A stretch of DNA of 15,044 bases from Clostridiales bacterium. GTDB taxonomy: Bacteria; Bacillota; Clostridia; Oscillospirales; Ruminococcaceae. The notes beneath the pieces are model-generated. The model was not told the origin of the DNA, did not search any database, and saw only the letters and a program-made list of their open reading frames with translations. Where the stretch lies: positions 1-15,044 of the forward strand of contig JAQXIB010000228.1 in assembly GCA_029007575.1 (NCBI GenBank). Reading direction: 5' to 3'. Of the stretch, positions 13,164-15,044 are shown piece by piece. Both the position numbers and the translations under genes were made by a program. Numbering within the stretch: the stretch's first letter is position 1; every line of letters starts with the position of its first letter.

Positions 13164-13883
13164 TACCTTTTTTTCTTTTTTACCATTTGGCAACAAAACG
13201 TTTACGAACACGGGATCAAATTGGACATAATCACAAGAAATCAATTGATAATGGATCCCGTGATACCAGCCGTTGACTGCATTTTCACAGGATTTGCCGT
13301 GCAGATGCCCGTAATAGCAGGTCGTAACATCATATTCCCGCATGACCTCCAGCAAATCCTCCGCACAGGAACTGATCGACACCGGCGGATAATGTAGAAA
13401 AACAACCGGCGGCTTTCCGATGCTCTTTCCGGCTTCCAAGGACAGCTTGAGCCTGCCTGCTTCTCTGCGCATCACCTTCTGATCCGCCGCGGCACCCGGT
13501 TCATTGATCCAACCGCGTGTACCGCAGATCACGCAATCATCATACTCGTAGGCATTATTAAAAAGGATCCGTATGGTAGACAAGCTGTGCTGCTGCAAAG
13601 CAATTTCCACCTTACTCTTGGTGGAAAACCAGTAATCATGATTTCCTTTTAAAATCACCTTAGTTCCGTTCAGCCGGTCGATAAAGCGAAAATCCTCCAG
13701 TGCTTCTTCCATGGTCATTCCCCATGAAATATCGCCCGCAATGACCACGGTATCCTCGGGACTCACCTTGTTCTGCCAGTTTTTCTCCAAACGTTCCGCG
13801 TAATTAGCCCACCCTGAGAAAATGTCCATTGGTTTGTCTGTGCCAAATGACAAATGCAAATCGCCTATCACATAAAGACTCAC
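13161..13883 (-). CDS. Calcineurin-like metallophosphoesterase
   Basis: This 240-residue protein carries the metal-binding series of the calcineurin-like superfamily. In order: GDLHL (7-11), AGDISWG, KGNHDYW, LHYPP and the closing YGHLHG. These supply the Asp, Asn and His ligands of a two-metal site. The set resembles the stand-alone predicted phosphohydrolases of COG1768; the substrate is unknown. The start is placed at GTG 13883 (MSLYVIGDLHLS) because AAGGTG lies 6 bases upstream. GTG 13892 is an alternative with three extra residues but overlaps that site. The gene begins 19 bp after the threonine synthase stop, so the two are probably co-transcribed. The C terminus is lysine-rich (GKKEKKV). 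Confidence 0.9.
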   Translation of the reverse strand: MSLYVIGDLHLSFGTDKPMDIFSGWANYAERLEKNWQNKVSPEDTVVIAGDISWGMTMEEALEDFRFIDRLNGTKVILKGNHDYWFSTKSKVEIALQQHSLSTIRILFNNAYEYDDCVICGTRGWINEPGAAADQKVMRREAGRLKLSLEAGKSIGKPPVVFLHYPPVSISSCAEDLLEVMREYDVTTCYYGHLHGKSCENAVNGWYHGIHYQLISCDYVQFDPVFVNVLLPNGKKEKKV

Positions 13884-13902
13884 AGGCAGCACCTTTTTCT
13901 TT

Positions 13903-14919
13903 TTATTTTATACCAAGACTCTCGAGCACCGTTTGCGGCATTTCGTTTGCCGAAACAGAATCGGTAAACCGAATCTCCTTGCTTTCCAGCTCCGCAAGCT
14001 GCTTCGGCACTTCCATGCCGGAAATCTCGCCTAAAATCTGAATTTGTTTAAACTCATCCTCGTCCGACTTTTTGCCGGTGACCGCTTCCAGCACACTGCC
14101 TGCAAACTTAAACGGGCTGGCAGTAGAGGCAATGATCGTTTTGGTATCATCCCCGGTCTGCGCTTTGTAATCCTCGTAAACCTTTACCGCAACCGCAGTA
14201 TGACTGTCGCACAGATAAGAGTATTTATCGAACACTTTTTTGATGGTAGCCTTGGTCTGCTCGTCATCACAATAGCCGCCGAAAAATTCCTCGCTGAGTC
14301 TTGCTTTCACAGCGTCATTGACTTCATATTTGCCATCCTTAGCAAGCTGCGCAAACCAGTTTTTAATAGTTTCTGTATCGCCGTCTACCATGTCATAAAG
14401 CAAACGCTCCAGATTACTGGAAATCAAAATATCCATCGACGGAGAAATCGTAGTTTTGAAATTGCGGTTTTTGTCATATACACCGGTTTTGATAAAGTCT
14501 GTCAAAACATTGTTGGCATTGGACGCGCAGATCAGCTTGCCGATCGGCAGTCCCATCTTTTTGGCATAATATGCCGCCAAAATATTACCGAAGTTACCGG
14601 TGGGGACGACAACGTTGACAACATCGCCGTTTTGGATTTCTTCATTCTTAACCAGCTCGCAGTAGGTGGAAATATAATAAACGATCTGCGGCACCAGACG
14701 TCCCCAGTTAATCGAATTTGCAGAGGAGAACATCATATTGTGATTTGCTAATGCCTTCGCAATCTCGGCGTTGCCGAAAATCTGTTTTACGCCGGTCTGC
14801 GCATCGTCAAAATTTCCTTTGATCGCCGCAACACAGACATTTTTGCCCTCTTGGGTAGTCATCTGCCGCTTTTGCACCTTGCTGACGCCGTCCTCCGGAT
14901 AAAAGACGATGATTTTGGT
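13903..14919 (-). pseudogene. thrC: Threonine synthase, 5'-truncated at an inverted junction
   Basis: The pyridoxal-phosphate enzyme converts O-phosphohomoserine to threonine. About 338 C-terminal residues are present, from TKIIVFYPEDGVSKVQKRQM through the cofactor phosphate-binding motif VVPTGNFGN to the end VLESLGIK. The family is usually about 430-500 residues. Missing are the N-terminal domain, the PLP-binding lysine and the SGDTG motif. Homology stops at the ACC codon at 14919-14917. Upstream, the open frame runs on to a TTG at 14943, but those residues (MPVSPEVA) are only the reverse complement of an oppositely oriented thrC. The product as shown could not work. The cause is more likely a chimeric join in the sequence than natural decay, because the remaining frame is intact and typical. 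In the real genome a complete gene is probable. Confidence 0.85.
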
Positions 14920-15044
14920 CGCCACCTCCGGCGACACAGGCAAAGCCGCGTTGGAAGGCTTTAAGGATGTTCCGAATACCGAAATTTTGGTGTTTTACCC
15001 TGTGGACGGCGTCAGCCCCATGCAAAAATTGCAAATGACCACGC
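14909..15044 (+). pseudogene. thrC: Fragment of a second threonine synthase, opposite strand
   Basis: The plus strand reads MILVATSGDTGKAALEG, then FKDVPNTEILVFYPVDG, then VSPMQKLQMTT, and leaves the window still open. This is the central part of threonine synthase with the SGDTGKAALEGF signature. It lacks everything N-terminal: a TAA lies in frame at 14900-14902. It is not the same sequence as the minus-strand copy. Over the 22 shared codons starting at the conserved Thr, 16 residues and 48 of 66 bases are identical by hand count. It therefore comes from another locus or another organism. The apparent ATG at 14909 is an internal codon, not a credible start, since no ribosome site precedes it. 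Confidence 0.82.

Noticed and set aside
1..15044. CRISPR arrays, tRNA or rRNA genes, insertion sequences, prophage or defence genes
   Set aside because: I looked on both strands and found no regularly spaced repeats, cloverleaf candidates, transposase or integrase motifs, or defence-type domains.

Overview
The window looks like chromosomal DNA of an anaerobic, endospore-forming member of the Clostridia, probably Oscillospirales/Ruminococcaceae-like. The evidence is the sporulation pair spoIIGA-sigE, a SecA ending in a SEC-C zinc motif, the Clostridia-type order tig-clpP-clpX, Shine-Dalgarno sites of GAGGTG/AGGAGG type, and A/T-rich sigma-A promoters. The taxonomic placement is inference; there is no rRNA in the window. 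I see no CRISPR array, tRNA, rRNA, insertion sequence or phage gene. Most of the window is ordinary housekeeping DNA.

Layout. Positions 1-1950 (minus strand) hold the spoIIG operon: a promoter with an unusually long spacer near 1914-1946, spoIIGA (membrane aspartic protease), sigE (pro-sigma-E) and a long hairpin after sigE. A small cysteine-rich protein gene (2179-2430, plus strand) and secA (minus strand) converge on a shared perfect terminator at 2447-2484. A 365-bp divergent region separates secA from a plus-strand pair: an ECF-type sigma factor and a single-pass membrane protein with a secreted beta-propeller. This pair has its own promoter and terminator and is the most likely novel signalling unit here.

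From 8507 to 14919 every gene is on the minus strand. Reading in the transcription direction they are a 5'-truncated threonine synthase, a metallophosphoesterase, tig, clpP, clpX (terminator at 9583-9621), a 48-residue small ORF, and pyrE. The pyrE promoter abuts a 36-bp perfect palindrome. tig-clpP-clpX is a protein-folding and proteolysis cluster: nascent-chain chaperone, protease chamber and unfoldase. tig has an extended -10 promoter that overlaps the stop codon of the metallophosphoesterase gene.

The right edge is abnormal. The minus-strand threonine synthase is cut off at about 14919, and from 14909 the plus strand encodes the SGDTG-containing section of a second, clearly different threonine synthase running the opposite way. 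The two share only a short overlap of about 11 bases at the joint. This head-to-head junction inside two thrC genes is best explained as a chimeric join (assembly or amplification artefact), or less likely as a real rearrangement. It should be checked before the thrC region is used.
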